Numbered from the stretch's first letter, positions 27,766-37,803 are shown. The stretch: 64,000 bases of DNA from Janthinobacterium violaceinigrum (GCF_009208555.1 NZ_WFLI01000010.1:142854-206853); one strand, 5' to 3'. Program-made: numbers and translations. The notes: a model not told the origin generated them from the letters alone.

Positions 27766-28173
27766 ATGCAATTGACCACCGTATTCCTGCGCCAAGCCGC
27801 AGCCGTGATTGCGGGCAGCCTGCTGGCCGCCAGCGCGTTTGCCCAATCCGTTTCGTTTGTCGAGCCCGTCGATGGCGCGACCGTCAGCAGCCCATTCAAA
27901 GTGAAATTTGCCGTCAGCGGCATGGACGTCAAGCCGGCCGGCGACATGACGGCGAAGACGGGCCACCATCATTTGCTCATCAATATGGGGCCGATGAAGG
28001 CGGGCGAGATGATCCCCATGGACGATAAACATTTGCACTTCGGCAAAGGACAGACGGAAACGGATGTGACCTTGCCGCCCGGCCAGTACACCTTGACCAT
28101 GCAGTTCGCCAACGGCGCGCACCAGTCGTATGGACCGGAGTTGAGCAAAAGCATCAAGGTGACGGTTAAGTAG
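27766..28173 (+). CDS. DUF4399 family exported protein
   Basis: 135 residues with a Sec signal peptide ending in SAFA-QS (about 26). The mature part is one DUF4399-type domain with FVEPVDGATVSSPFKVKF and the histidine motif GHHHLLIN, then KHLHFGKGQTE and LPPGQYTLTMQF. Histidines suggest metal contact, but the family has no fixed function. ATG preceded by AAGAGGAGA. A terminator follows at 28204-28235. Confidence 0.85.
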   Translation: MQLTTVFLRQAAAVIAGSLLAASAFAQSVSFVEPVDGATVSSPFKVKFAVSGMDVKPAGDMTAKTGHHHLLINMGPMKAGEMIPMDDKHLHFGKGQTETDVTLPPGQYTLTMQFANGAHQSYGPELSKSIKVTVK

Positions 28174-28203
28174 CCGCCCAGCCATTCCGCGCAACACCGC
28201 GAC

Positions 28204-28235
28204 AGGCCGGATTCCCGCAGGAGTCCGGCCTTTTT
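28204..28235 (+). terminator. Rho-independent terminator after the DUF4399 gene
   Basis: AGGCCGGA (28204-28211) pairs with TCCGGCCT (28224-28231), followed by a T-run. Confidence 0.85.
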
Positions 28236-28348
28236 CATAATATTGCTTATTGTCATCATTACGTCATATAGTCGGCGTATGCTGCCCGGTGGCCAGCGTA
28301 TGGCATCCCGATGGCATTCCTATAACGAGTTCTGATAAACGAGCGGAT

Positions 28349-30037
28349 ATGACGAAACATTTCTCCCTTTCCCGGCAACTGGCGCAGGCGCTGCTGCTGG
28401 CGGCTGGCGTGGCGGCCAGCCAGGCGCATGCGGCCAAGGCCGTTCCTGCTGCTTCTGCCGGTGTGGCGCAGCCGAAGCTGGTGGTGGTGCTGGTGGTGGA
28501 CGGTTTGCCGCAGGAGCAGGTGACGCGCTACCGCGACCAGTTCGGCCAGGGCGGCTTCCGCCGCCTGCTGGAGCAGGGCGCGTGGTTCAGCGATGCGCAC
28601 CAGGCGCATGGCATCACGGTCACCGCCATCGGCCATTCGGCCGTGCTGTCGGGCGCCTATCCTTACCAGCATGGCGTGATCGGCAATAACTGGATCGATC
28701 CCGTCACGAAGAAATCCGTGTACTGCACCGAGGACGGCAATTTCCATTACATCGGCGAAGAAACGCAGCCCGACGATGGCACCTCGCCGGTCAAGCTGCG
28801 CGTGAGCACCCTGGGCGACGAGCTGCGCTACTCCACGGGCGACAAGGCCAAGGTCGTCACCGTGTCGGGCAAGGACCGCGGCGCCATCCTGCTGGCCGGG
28901 AAAACGGGCACGGCGTATATGTACATGGAAAAGACGGGCAATTTCGCCAGCAGCACCTACTATATGCAGCAGCACCCGCAATGGGTGCAGCGCTACCAGG
29001 CCGCCAGGCCGCAGGACCGCTATTACGGCAAGAGCTGGACGCCCTTGCTGGCCGACGGCGCCTACGCTGGCGATGCGCGCGATGACATCGTGCCGGCCAA
29101 GCCGGGCACGCGCAACACCTTCCCGTTTGCCTATTACAGCGACAGCGGCAAGCTCGATGGCGAATACTACAGCCGCCTGAAGGCCGGTCCCTTCCTCGAC
29201 GAGCTGACCCTGGAATTTGCCCGCGCCGCCATCGATGGCGAGAACCTGGGCCGCAACCCGGCCGGCGTGCCCGATATCCTGGGCGTGAGCCTGTCCGCGC
29301 ACGATTACGTGAACCATGCCTACGGCCCGGAAAGCAAGATGTCGCACGACCACCTGCAGCGCCTGGACCGCATGCTGGCCGGTTTCTTTGCCGACCTCGA
29401 TAAAAAAGTCGGCATGGATAACGTGCTGGTGGTGCTGACGGCCGACCATGGCTTTGCCAACGTGCCCGAATTTACGGAAGCGCGCGGCGGCTTTTCCGCC
29501 AAGCGCATCGACGGCGCCAAACTGGTCGATGCCCTGAACCAGCACCTGGCCACGACCCTGGGCGTGGACAAGCTGGTCACCGTATCGTCGCTGCCGAATA
29601 TCTATCTCGATTACGCGCTGGCGGAAAAGAGCGGCATCCAGCGCACGGCCCTGGAAGACGCGGCGGCCCGCTTCCTGCTGCAGCAGGACGGCCTGGCGCA
29701 AGTCTATACGCGCACGCAGATGGAAACGGGAGCCGTGGCCACGCGCATGGATACCCTGATGCGCCGCGCCTGGAATCGCCAGCTGTCGGGCGACCTGATG
29801 GTGGTCACGAAACCGGCCTGGTACTTCGGCAAGGGCGTGGGCGGCACCTCGCACGGCACGCCGTACACGTACGATACGAACGTGCCGCTGATGGTGTTCG
29901 GCCCGCGCTGGATCAAGCCGGGCGCCTATGGCCAGTACGCGGAAGTGGTCGACATCGCCCCGACCCTGGCGCACCTGCTGCGCGTGCGCCAGCCGTCGGC
30001 GTCGGAAGGGCGGGTGTTGATGGAGGTGGTGCGGTAG
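28349..30037 (+). CDS. PafA-like alkaline phosphatase
   Basis: 562 residues from the ATG at 28349, with a signal peptide ending AHA (about 29). Alkaline phosphatase superfamily: metal ligand Asp in VVDGLPQE, nucleophile Thr in GITVTAIGHSAVLSG, Asn in GVIGNNW and the Lys/Arg pair SGKDRGAI, matching the PafA features Thr79, Asn100, Lys162 and Arg164. Further metal ligands are in LSAHDYVNHAYGP, TADHGFANVP and GTSHGTPY. It is expected to be a periplasmic phosphomonoesterase; PafA of Flavobacteria acts even when phosphate is plentiful. No Pho box was identified. A terminator follows. Confidence 0.85.
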   Translation: MTKHFSLSRQLAQALLLAAGVAASQAHAAKAVPAASAGVAQPKLVVVLVVDGLPQEQVTRYRDQFGQGGFRRLLEQGAWFSDAHQAHGITVTAIGHSAVLSGAYPYQHGVIGNNWIDPVTKKSVYCTEDGNFHYIGEETQPDDGTSPVKLRVSTLGDELRYSTGDKAKVVTVSGKDRGAILLAGKTGTAYMYMEKTGNFASSTYYMQQHPQWVQRYQAARPQDRYYGKSWTPLLADGAYAGDARDDIVPAKPGTRNTFPFAYYSDSGKLDGEYYSRLKAGPFLDELTLEFARAAIDGENLGRNPAGVPDILGVSLSAHDYVNHAYGPESKMSHDHLQRLDRMLAGFFADLDKKVGMDNVLVVLTADHGFANVPEFTEARGGFSAKRIDGAKLVDALNQHLATTLGVDKLVTVSSLPNIYLDYALAEKSGIQRTALEDAAARFLLQQDGLAQVYTRTQMETGAVATRMDTLMRRAWNRQLSGDLMVVTKPAWYFGKGVGGTSHGTPYTYDTNVPLMVFGPRWIKPGAYGQYAEVVDIAPTLAHLLRVRQPSASEGRVLMEVVR

Positions 30038-30071
30038 TTCAGGCATAGAGGTGTATCGTTGATGTAAAGGC

Positions 30072-30105
30072 CAGGCTTGCGTTTTCACGGAAGCCTGTTT
30101 TTTTA
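30072..30105 (+). terminator. Rho-independent terminator after the phosphatase gene
   Basis: CAGGCTT (30072-30078) pairs with AAGCCTG (30091-30097), followed by a run of T. Confidence 0.8.
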
Positions 30106-30197
30106 TTGATTTAAGAGTTGTAAGTCGACAAATATCAATAGGCACGCAAAGTTCTTGACGGATAGTGAAATTTCTTTATTTCACGATGAGGACGTCA

Positions 30198-31160
30198 ATG
30201 AACAGTTCACTATTCAAATGTTGTTGTATGGCATTGATGTGGATTTTGCTGCCGGGGTGCGTCGTGCCACACTTCGATCATGCCTCATATGACTATTATT
30301 ATGCCGTTCCCTTGAAGGCCGACAAGCCGTGGCTAAGTCTGAGCAACGGGCTTGATCTGCATGCCTATAACAAATGTGAGCATAGTGAAGTGCCGCCAAA
30401 ATGTGACCCGCCGGGTTTTTGGGTGATGGAGCGACCGCAGAAGCCGGATTGGCATGAGATAGGTCGCTACAGAGTGAGCGTGTGGCATCCCGGCAAGTTG
30501 CAGTTTCAACCAATGCTTTCGGCCTATGCCAACACGACGTATCGTGCAGTTAGTCTTGTTAAAGAAGAATCACGCAAAATATATTTGCTTCGGCCTGGGT
30601 TTGGCGGTGACGAGCGCCGATCACTGGAAGGAAACGACGCTGGTGTTGTTGCAATCGATTTGCGGCCAAACGCATTATGTAGCACGGATGAGCCTGTACC
30701 ACGCCTTATTGTCTTTGATGCCGATAATATATGGGTATTTGCGGAGTATGAATCAGACTGCCGAAAGGATCTGCAGGCCGATTTCGCCCCGCTTGATATA
30801 TTGAACTTTGAGGACAGCGATCAGTTTAATGCTATTTTGCGTAAACCGATGAAACTGTTTTACCTCAGCTCCAGCGTGGTAGGTCAGTCAGATTTTGGTC
30901 AACCGCGCACGGTTTTACGGGATGCTGATCTCCCGAATGAAAGTACGCGCAAGACCGTGCGCTTGTCCGAGGTCGTCCGATTACAGAGCACGATGTTCCG
31001 GCTTGAGACCACACCGGCGCCACCTCTGTTGCCAGTACCGGATTATCCCAATTTTTATTGTCACTACTCAGATACGGTTATTGGTTTGAGAATGATATTT
31101 TTTGATGGTGAGAAACCATACCCCGACCTTAAATATTGTCGGCCATTTCGCGGGAAATGA
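30198..31160 (+). CDS. Putative lipoprotein of unknown function, lower GC
   Basis: 320 residues from the ATG at 30198, chosen because GAGG lies eight bases upstream and the N-terminus then reads as a lipoprotein signal (MNSSLFKCCCMALMWILLPGC). Upstream GTG and ATG codons at 30165 and 30186 are alternatives. The mature protein is rich in Tyr, Trp and Cys (DYYYAVPLKADKPWLSL, CEHSEVPPKCDPPGFWVMERP). I recognise no domain. Base composition is visibly lower in GC than the neighbours, with frequent TAT, ATT and AAA codons, which suggests recent acquisition or weak selection. It converges with the PLD gene. Confidence 0.7.
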   Translation: MNSSLFKCCCMALMWILLPGCVVPHFDHASYDYYYAVPLKADKPWLSLSNGLDLHAYNKCEHSEVPPKCDPPGFWVMERPQKPDWHEIGRYRVSVWHPGKLQFQPMLSAYANTTYRAVSLVKEESRKIYLLRPGFGGDERRSLEGNDAGVVAIDLRPNALCSTDEPVPRLIVFDADNIWVFAEYESDCRKDLQADFAPLDILNFEDSDQFNAILRKPMKLFYLSSSVVGQSDFGQPRTVLRDADLPNESTRKTVRLSEVVRLQSTMFRLETTPAPPLLPVPDYPNFYCHYSDTVIGLRMIFFDGEKPYPDLKYCRPFRGK

Positions 31161-31175
31161 CATAGGCTGCGTGCT

Positions 31176-32738
31176 TTACAGTAGCCAATCAATCGGCAGC
31201 AGCGACAGGATCGCCACCCCCATGCGCTTCCACACGCTGGTGCCCGGTTCCGTGTCGTAGCGCGTGGTGCCGCCGCCGGCGTCGCGGGCGATCCAGTACA
31301 GCGCGCCGTCGTCGCCAAGCAGCACCTGGTAGGCGCGCTGCGGGATCGTGGTGCGCATGGCTAGGCCCAGCTGGCTGGCCAGCGCGGGGCTGTCGATGAC
31401 GAGGCCCATTTCCGTGTTCAGCTCGATCGAGCGCGGATCGAAATTGAACGAGCCGACAAAGATGCGCCGGTCATCGACGGCAAAGGTCTTCGCATGCAGG
31501 CTCGATGCGGAGCTGCCGAAGCGGCCCGGCTGTTCGCGCGCGTCGCCCTGTTCCCACGAACGGCGCGATTCATACAGCAGCACGCCCGCTTCCAGCAGCG
31601 GCTTTCTCCACTTCGCATAGCCCGCATGCACGGCCGCCACGTCGGTCGCTTCCAGCGCATTCGTCAGGATGCGCACGCCCACGCCTTTTTTCGCCAGGTC
31701 GGCAAAGGCCTGGGTGCCGGCCATGCCGGGCACGAAATACGGCGACACCAGGTCCACTTCCTTTTCCGGCACGCCCAGCAGGTTCTGCAGGTTTTCCGCC
31801 ACCCCCGTGCCTGGCCGGGCCTTGTCCAGCACCTTGGCCGGATCGTCGCTGACCATGCGCGTCTTTGCCCATTCGAAGGGCAGGGTGCGTTCCATCATCT
31901 GCCTGACGAAGGGCGAGGTGCGCAGCGCCTGCACGTAGGCCTCGGCCGCCTGAGTATCGTCGATGCGGTCCGCCTCGGCGGCGATGGTGGTCGAGTCGCC
32001 ATCGACAGGGCTGGTCAGCAGCAGGCTGGCCGGGTAGGCCGAGGCGCTGTTCCAGTAGCGGTCGAATTCATGCGAGACCTCGTCGACGACGGGGCCGACG
32101 GCCAGCACATCCAGGTCGGCAAACAGCACGTCGCCGGCCGCGCCAAAATATTCATCGCCCACATTGCGTCCGCCCACGATGGTGGCCTGGTTATCGGCCG
32201 TGAACGATTTGTTGTGCATGCGCCGGTTGAGACGGGAAAAATCCGTGGCAAAGGCCAGCGCGCGCGGCGCGCGGGGCACGAAGGGATTGAACAGGCGGAT
32301 TTCCAGGTTGTGCTGCTTGCCCAGCATGGCCAGGGTCTGGTCCAGTCCCGCCGTGTTGTTATCGTCGAGCAGCAGGCGCACGCGCACGCCCCGCTCGGCG
32401 GCCTGGCGCAGAGCATCGAACAGCAGGGTGCCCGTGATGTCCTTGTGCCAGATGTAGTACTGCACGTCCAGGCTGCGCTGGGCCGCGGCGGCCAGCAAGG
32501 CACGCGCGGCAAAGGCGTCGCGCCCGTCGACCAGCGGGTAGATGCCGGACACGCCCGGATGCTGCGCCACCAGGGGCGCAATGGCCGTGGCCAGCTGGGT
32601 GTGCCCTGTATCGGTGATGACGCTGGAGGGGATGCGGCCTTCCAGCGAGGGCAGCGCAGCGCAGCCGGCGAGGAGGGCGGACAGCAGCAGCGGCAGCAGC
32701 AAGGCGGCGCTGCGCGAGGGAAGTACTTGGACGGGCAT
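31176..32738 (-). CDS. Phospholipase D family lipoprotein (cardiolipin synthase C-like)
   Basis: 520 residues. The N-terminus is a lipoprotein signal ending in LLAGC (Cys about 26). Two HKD motifs are complete: HNKSFTADNQATIVGGRN (about 175-192) and HAKTFAVDDRRIFVGSFNFD (about 413-432). The overall form matches the YmdC/ClsC branch of PLD enzymes, which make cardiolipin from phospholipids. It may equally be a phospholipase. The lipid anchor places it on the periplasmic side of a membrane. It lies 62 bp downstream of lysA on the same strand. Confidence 0.85.
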   Translation of the reverse strand: MPVQVLPSRSAALLLPLLLSALLAGCAALPSLEGRIPSSVITDTGHTQLATAIAPLVAQHPGVSGIYPLVDGRDAFAARALLAAAAQRSLDVQYYIWHKDITGTLLFDALRQAAERGVRVRLLLDDNNTAGLDQTLAMLGKQHNLEIRLFNPFVPRAPRALAFATDFSRLNRRMHNKSFTADNQATIVGGRNVGDEYFGAAGDVLFADLDVLAVGPVVDEVSHEFDRYWNSASAYPASLLLTSPVDGDSTTIAAEADRIDDTQAAEAYVQALRTSPFVRQMMERTLPFEWAKTRMVSDDPAKVLDKARPGTGVAENLQNLLGVPEKEVDLVSPYFVPGMAGTQAFADLAKKGVGVRILTNALEATDVAAVHAGYAKWRKPLLEAGVLLYESRRSWEQGDAREQPGRFGSSASSLHAKTFAVDDRRIFVGSFNFDPRSIELNTEMGLVIDSPALASQLGLAMRTTIPQRAYQVLLGDDGALYWIARDAGGGTTRYDTEPGTSVWKRMGVAILSLLPIDWLL

Positions 32739-32800
32739 GGCGGGCTTTCATCGGGTTGCCCCGATGTTAGCAGATGCGCATGCCCGCACGGGGCAAGGTG

Positions 32801-34039
32801 TTACAACTGTTCCAGCGCGATCAGCTCGGCCACCGTCTGGCGGCGGCGGATCAAGCGGGAGTGCTCGCCATCGACCAGGTATTCGGCCGCATGGGGACGG
32901 CTGTTGTAGTTCGACGACATCGATGCGCCATACGCGCCCGCGCCTTCGAAGACGACATAGTCGCCCACCTGCGCTGCCGGCAGCAGCCGGGTTTCCACCA
33001 CGCCGCCGTCGCGCTGCGTAAATACGTCGCCCGATTCGCACAGGGGGCCGCCGACCACGGTGGCGCGCTGCGCGTCCAGCGCGCGGCCGTCATGCGCGAT
33101 GACCGACATTTCATGGTAGCTGCCGTACATGGCAGGGCGCATCAGTTCATTGAAGCCCGTATCGAGCAAGGTGAAATGGTTGCCGCCCATTTGCTTGGTG
33201 GCGCGCACTTCGGCCACCAGCAGGCCCGCGTCGGCCACGAGGAAGCGGCCCGGTTCGATTTCCAGGTGCACGGGGTGGCCCAGGTGCGCCTCGATCTGCT
33301 TGCGCGCCGCGTCCCACAGCTGGAAGTAGTGGTCCGTGTCGACGGGCTGCTCGCCTTCGCGGTAGGGCACGGACAAGCCGCCGCCCGTGGAAATGGCTTC
33401 CAGGTCGTGGCCCATGTTTTTCACCAGGTCGACCATGGTGCCGCAGACGGTTTCCAGGTGGCTGTAGTCGACGCCCGAGCCGATGTGCATGTGCAGGCCC
33501 ACCAGGTGCAGGCCATGCGCGCGGATGACGGCCAGCGCCTCCGGCAGCTCTTCATGCCAGATGCCGTGCTTGCTGTTTTCGCCGCCCGTATTCGTCTTGT
33601 TGCTGTGGCCATGGCCATAGCCGGGATTGATGCGCAGCCAGACGCGGTGGCCGGGCGACACGGGGCCCAGCTGGCGCAGCATGTCGACGGAGCCGCAATT
33701 GACTTCGATCTTCGCCGCCGCCACGCGCGCCAGGGTGGCGCGGTCGAACAGGTCGCAGGTGAATACCAGGCCGGCGGCGCCATTCGTTTGCGCCGGCGTA
33801 AATCCTGCCTGCAGCGCGCGCTCGATCTCGCCCAGCGAGACGGCGTCCACGTGTACGCCCGCTTCGCGCATCAGCGCGAGCAGATGGATGTTCGAATTGG
33901 CTTTTTGCGCAAAGCGCACGGTGTCGAACTGGGCCAGCTGGGCGATGCGCGCGCGGATGGTGGCCGCGTCATACACCCACAGCGGCGTGCCGTGTTCCTG
34001 GGCGAGTTGGGCGAGGGTCTGGTCGGTGACGGGTTTCAT
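32801..34039 (-). CDS. lysA: Diaminopimelate decarboxylase
   Basis: 412 residues. PLP enzyme for the last step of lysine synthesis. The PLP lysine is in RFAQKANSN, and the family signatures HMHIGSG, STGGGLSVPY, EPGRFLVADAG and the active-site cysteine CESGD are all present. It is divergent from lysR, which activates lysA in E. coli when lysine is scarce. Confidence 0.95.
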   Translation of the reverse strand: MKPVTDQTLAQLAQEHGTPLWVYDAATIRARIAQLAQFDTVRFAQKANSNIHLLALMREAGVHVDAVSLGEIERALQAGFTPAQTNGAAGLVFTCDLFDRATLARVAAAKIEVNCGSVDMLRQLGPVSPGHRVWLRINPGYGHGHSNKTNTGGENSKHGIWHEELPEALAVIRAHGLHLVGLHMHIGSGVDYSHLETVCGTMVDLVKNMGHDLEAISTGGGLSVPYREGEQPVDTDHYFQLWDAARKQIEAHLGHPVHLEIEPGRFLVADAGLLVAEVRATKQMGGNHFTLLDTGFNELMRPAMYGSYHEMSVIAHDGRALDAQRATVVGGPLCESGDVFTQRDGGVVETRLLPAAQVGDYVVFEGAGAYGASMSSNYNSRPHAAEYLVDGEHSRLIRRRQTVAELIALEQL

Positions 34040-34135
34040 CGTGTGCTTTCGGGGGAATGGGGGAATGGCTGCATGATGGCCGATTGCGCTTCGTATATAA
34101 AATATCCATTTAAGCCTACCTTATTCATTTATGAT
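34040..34135. promoter_or_regulatory. lysA-lysR divergent promoter region
   Basis: 96 bp, A/T-rich in its second half with the imperfectly mirrored elements ATATAAAATAT and ATTTATGATAT flanking about 25 bp. By analogy with E. coli, LysR should bind here and activate lysA; I see no clean T-N11-A palindrome that would locate the site exactly. Confidence 0.45.
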
Positions 34136-35053
34136 ATGGGCATGACTATTTCCCTGCGCCATATCGAAGTGTTCCGCGCCATCATGACGACGGGCAGCGT
34201 GACGGCCGCCGCCGCCATGCTGCACACGTCGCAGCCCACCGTCAGCCGCGAGTTGGCGCGCCTCGAGCATTTGACGGGTCTGACCCTGTTCGAGCGCGAA
34301 CGGGGGCGGCTGCGCCCCACGGCCCAGGCGCTGCAGCTGTTCGAGGAAGTGCAGCGCGCGTATTTCGGCCTGGAGCGCATCGTCAGCACGGCGGCGGCCC
34401 TGCGCCAGTTCGACCAGGGGCAGTTGTCGATCGCCTGCCTGCCCGTGTTTTCCCAGTCGCTGCTGCCGCAGGCGTGCAAGCGCTTCGTCGCCGATTTTCC
34501 CAAGGTGAGCATCAGCATCACGCCGCAGGAGTCGCCGCTGCTGGAAGAGTGGCTGTCGGCGCAGCGCCACGATATCGGCCTGACGGAGGTGGGCAGCGCG
34601 CCGCCGGGCACCACATTGAGTACCCTGATGTCCGTCGATGAAGTGTGCGTGCTGCCCGACGGCCATGACCTGGCGGCGAAAGCCGTGCTGCAGCCGGCGG
34701 ACTTCGCGGGCCAGCCTTTCATCAGCCTGGCCGCCGTCGACCCTTACCGCCAGCAGATCGACGCCATCTTCGCGCAGGCGGGCGTGGAGCGGCGCATGGC
34801 GCTCGACACGCACAGCGCCGCCTCCGTCTGCGCCATGGTGCGCGAAGGCGTGGGACTGGCCATCGTCAATCCGCTCACTGCGCTCGACTATGCGGGGCAG
34901 GGCTTGCAGATACGCCGCTTTGCCGTGTCCTTGCCGTTCACGGTGAATCTCGTGAAACCTTTGCACCGGCCCCTGTCGCAGCTCGTCGCCCTGTTCGAGC
35001 AGGCGCTGCAGGCGCAGGCGGACGCCGTCAAGCGGCGCTTGCAGCTGCTCTAG
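34136..35053 (+). CDS. lysR: LysR, activator of lysA
   Basis: 305 residues from ATG 34136; ATG 34142 gives 303. The HTH ([20 protein letters not shown]) and the effector domain are close to E. coli LysR itself ([59 protein letters not shown] [29 protein letters not shown]). The divergent position next to lysA confirms the role: lysine-responsive activation. An apparent long upstream extension of this frame crosses lysA and is not coding. Confidence 0.94.
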   Translation: MGMTISLRHIEVFRAIMTTGSVTAAAAMLHTSQPTVSRELARLEHLTGLTLFERERGRLRPTAQALQLFEEVQRAYFGLERIVSTAAALRQFDQGQLSIACLPVFSQSLLPQACKRFVADFPKVSISITPQESPLLEEWLSAQRHDIGLTEVGSAPPGTTLSTLMSVDEVCVLPDGHDLAAKAVLQPADFAGQPFISLAAVDPYRQQIDAIFAQAGVERRMALDTHSAASVCAMVREGVGLAIVNPLTALDYAGQGLQIRRFAVSLPFTVNLVKPLHRPLSQLVALFEQALQAQADAVKRRLQLL

Positions 35054-35123
35054 GCGCGCCGGTGGAGCGGCGGCGGTCAACAGAGTAAAATGGTGTTTTC
35101 TTAATTTAAGCCTGATTACTTCG

Positions 35124-36530
35124 ATGACCACCACTGCTACTCCTGTCCGTACCCGTTTCGCTCCCAGCCCGACCGGCTATCTGCACCTGGGCGGCGCCCG
35201 CACCGCTTTGTACAGCTGGGCGTATGCCCGTCACTTCGGCGGCACCTTCGTGCTGCGCATCGAAGACACGGACGTGGAACGTTCGACGCCGGAAGCCGTG
35301 CAAGCCATCATCGAAGGCATGAAGTGGCTGGGCCTGGACCACGACGAAGGCCCGTTCTACCAGATGCAGCGCATGGACCGCTACCGCGAAGTGGTGGCGC
35401 AGATGCTGGCCGAAGGCACGGCGTATCACTGCTACTCGTCGCCGGAAGAAGTCGAAGCGATGCGCGAGCGCATGCGCGCCGCCGGCGAAAAGCCGCGCTA
35501 CGACGGCACCTGGCGTCCGGAACCGGGCAAGACCTTGCCTGCCGTGCCGGCGGACCGCAAGCCCGTCGTGCGCTTCAAGAATCCCCTCGACGGCGACGTG
35601 AGCTGGGACGACGTGGTCAAGGGCACGATCACGATTTCCAACCGCGAGCTGGACGACCTGGTGATCGCCCGCCCGGACGGCACGCCAACGTACAACTTCT
35701 GCGTGGCCGTCGATGACTGGGACATGCAGATCACCCATGTGATCCGCGGCGACGACCATGTCAACAACACCCCGCGCCAGATCAACATCCTGCGCGCCAT
35801 CGGCGCACCGCTGCCCCTGTATGGCCACTTGCCGATGATCCTGGGCGCGGATGGCGAGAAGCTGTCGAAGCGCCATGGCGCCGTCAGCGTGATGGATTAC
35901 CCTGCGCAGGGCTTCCTGCCGGAAGCGATGCTGAACTACCTGGCGCGCCTGGGCTGGAGCCATGGCGACGATGAAGTGTTTTCGACCGAGCAGTTCTGCG
36001 AGTGGTTCAACCTGAACCACCTGTCGAAATCGGCGGCGCAGTTCAACAATGAAAAACTGGCCTGGCTGAACAACCACTATATCAAGCAGGCCGACAATAC
36101 CCGCCTGGCCGACTTGGCGCGCCCGCAAATGCTGGCCGCCGGCGCCGTCTTCGAAGGTGCGCCGGACCTGGCGCAAGTGCTGGGCATGATGAAAGAGCGC
36201 GCCAACACCGTCAACGAACTGGCTGCCGCCTCGATGCTGTTCTTCCGCGAGCCGCAACCGGAAGCGGAGCTGGCCGCGCAGCACATCACGGATGCCATCA
36301 AACCCGTGCTGGCGCAGTTTGCCGAACGCATCGCCACGGTGGAGTGGAGCAAGGAAGCCGTGGCCGCCATGATCAAGGAAGTGCTGGCCGCGAACACCAT
36401 CAAGATGCCGCTGCTGGCCATGCCTTTGCGCCTGACCCTGACGGGCCAGCTGCAGACGCCGGCCATCGACCAGGTGGTGGTGATCTTCGGCCGCGAGACC
36501 GTGCTGGCGCGCCTGGCAAAGTGGCTGTAA
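35124..36530 (+). CDS. gltX: Glutamyl-tRNA synthetase
   Basis: 468 residues. Class I synthetase that charges tRNA-Glu. HIGH-type motif [37 protein letters not shown], and KMSKS-type [12 protein letters not shown] are present; the C-terminal anticodon-binding domain is complete. It is directly followed by the tRNA array holding five tRNA-Glu genes, so enzyme and substrate genes are neighbours. Confidence 0.97.
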   Translation: MTTTATPVRTRFAPSPTGYLHLGGARTALYSWAYARHFGGTFVLRIEDTDVERSTPEAVQAIIEGMKWLGLDHDEGPFYQMQRMDRYREVVAQMLAEGTAYHCYSSPEEVEAMRERMRAAGEKPRYDGTWRPEPGKTLPAVPADRKPVVRFKNPLDGDVSWDDVVKGTITISNRELDDLVIARPDGTPTYNFCVAVDDWDMQITHVIRGDDHVNNTPRQINILRAIGAPLPLYGHLPMILGADGEKLSKRHGAVSVMDYPAQGFLPEAMLNYLARLGWSHGDDEVFSTEQFCEWFNLNHLSKSAAQFNNEKLAWLNNHYIKQADNTRLADLARPQMLAAGAVFEGAPDLAQVLGMMKERANTVNELAAASMLFFREPQPEAELAAQHITDAIKPVLAQFAERIATVEWSKEAVAAMIKEVLAANTIKMPLLAMPLRLTLTGQLQTPAIDQVVVIFGRETVLARLAKWL

Positions 36531-36609
36531 TCGCCGCGCCGAATTGAGCGTGTAAATGCGGTGCAGAAACCGCCCCTATGAAAAGTTGCTCATAGACGAA
36601 AAAGGGTAT

Positions 36610-36637
36610 TTGCAGAGTGAAACTTCTTTGCTATACT
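36610..36637 (+). promoter_or_regulatory. Sigma-70-type promoter of the tRNA array
   Basis: -35 TTGCAG (36610-36615), 16-nt spacer, -10 TATACT (36632-36637), 17 bp before the first tRNA-Ala. Confidence 0.6.
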
Positions 36638-36654
36638 CTTGTTTCTGCACCAAC

Positions 36655-36730
<76 letters not shown>

Positions 36731-36797
36731 GCAGCAAAATCGCAGTCAGGTTTTGTTAGTCGTTGAAGTGGTGCAGTTGTTGTTTGGAAGTTCCGCG

Positions 36798-36873
36798 GTC
36801 CCCATCGTCTAGAGGCCTAGGACATCACCCTTTCACGGTGAGTACAGGGGTTCGAATCCCCTTGGGGACGCCA
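36798..36873 (+). tRNA. tRNA-Glu(TTC), copy 1
   Basis: 76 nt with encoded CCA. Acceptor GTCCCCA/TGGGGAC, anticodon loop CTTTCAC with anticodon TTC, T-loop TTCGAAT. Confidence 0.97.
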
Positions 36874-37007
36874 GGTAGTTGTGGTATAGTAGTGGCAGTT
36901 GTTTGTACTGATTGTTGTAAGTTCAGGCCGGTAAAAAACGGGTTCTGGATGGAAAGCAAGTAGTGGAACAAAGTCGCCAAGTGCGGCTTTTATTATTTCT
37001 GCGCCCG

Positions 37008-37083
<76 letters not shown>

Positions 37084-37121
37084 ACAGCGCAGAAGTAAAG
37101 TGGTAAAACTGTAGTACCGAG

Positions 37122-37197
37122 GTCCCCATCGTCTAGAGGCCTAGGACATCACCCTTTCACGGTGAGTACAGGGGTTCGAATCCCCTTGGGGACGCCA
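37122..37197 (+). tRNA. tRNA-Glu(TTC), copy 2
   Basis: Identical to tRNA-Glu copy 1 over 76 nt, with CCA. Confidence 0.97.
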
Positions 37198-37246
37198 GTT
37201 CAGTCTGGTGTTGTGGTTGTAAGAAGTAGCAGTGTTTCTGCGCCCG

Positions 37247-37322
<76 letters not shown>

Positions 37323-37347
37323 ACAGCGCAGAACTCACATGGTAATC

Positions 37348-37372
37348 AAAGTCGCCTCGAGCGGCTTTTTTT
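37348..37372 (+). terminator. Terminator T1 after tRNA-Ala copy 3
   Basis: AAAGTCGC (37348-37355), loop CTCGA, GCGGCTTT (37361-37368) plus T-run; one G-T pair. Confidence 0.75.
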
Positions 37373-37401
37373 ATGCCTGGAATATTTCCGCCATACCCCT
37401 C

Positions 37402-37478
37402 GGGGAATATGACTAAGCTGTTAGTGTGCTTGCATGGCATGCAAGAGGTCAACGGTTCGATCCCGCTTACCTCCACCA
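37402..37478 (+). pseudogene. Decayed tRNA-Ala(GGC) copy 1
   Basis: The 3' half still matches tRNA-Ala (anticodon arm intact, CCA present), but the 5' half reads GGGGAATATGACTAAGCTGT instead of the acceptor and D-arm sequence, so acceptor and D stems cannot form properly. The T-stem has one mismatch (AACGG against CCGCT). Confidence 0.85.
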
Positions 37479-37503
37479 GCAGCGCAGAAATTACATGGTA
37501 ATC

Positions 37504-37529
37504 AAAGTCGCCTCGAGCGGCTTTTTTTT
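37504..37529 (+). terminator. Terminator T2 in second 157-bp unit
   Basis: Same hairpin as T1 (AAAGTCGC-CTCGA-GCGGCTTT) with a longer T-run. Confidence 0.75.
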
Positions 37530-37558
37530 ATGTCTGGAATATTTCCGCCATACCCCTC

Positions 37559-37635
37559 GGGGAATATGGCTAAGCTGTTAGTGTGCTTGCATGGCATGCA
37601 AGAGGTCAGCTATTCGATCCCGCTTGCCTCCACCA
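37559..37635 (+). pseudogene. Decayed tRNA-Ala(GGC) copy 2
   Basis: Nearly the same as the first decayed copy, 157 bp upstream. The T-stem carries two mismatches (AGCTA against CCGCT) and the acceptor 3' side has TGCCTCC instead of TACCTCC. The anticodon arm and CCA remain. Confidence 0.85.
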
Positions 37636-37668
37636 ACAGCGCAGAAACGGGTAGGTAGTCAATAAATC

Positions 37669-37693
37669 AAAGTCGCCTCGAGCGGCTTTTTTT
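37669..37693 (+). terminator. Terminator T3
   Basis: AAAGTCGC-CTCGA-GCGGCTTT followed by T-run, identical to T1 and T2. Confidence 0.7.
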
Positions 37694-37779
37694 ATTTGAG
37701 TCAGCGATTTCTGCGCAAAATGTCGGAGTTAGCTCCCGCAAACCTCCAGCAACAGCGCAAAACGGGTCGTGAATAAATC

Positions 37780-37803
37780 AAAGTCGCCTTGAGCGGCTTT
37801 TTT
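37780..37803 (+). terminator. Terminator T4
   Basis: AAAGTCGC-CTTGA-GCGGCTTT plus T-run; one loop base differs from T1-T3. Confidence 0.7.

Noticed and set aside
32774..34135. N-terminal extension of LysR across the lysA region
   Set aside because: The LysR family start at 34136/34142 fits E. coli LysR. The upstream frame is a shadow of lysA on the other strand.
37402..37635. Two further functional tRNA-Ala genes
   Set aside because: The 5' halves do not form acceptor or D stems and the T stems have mismatches, so they are listed as decayed copies.
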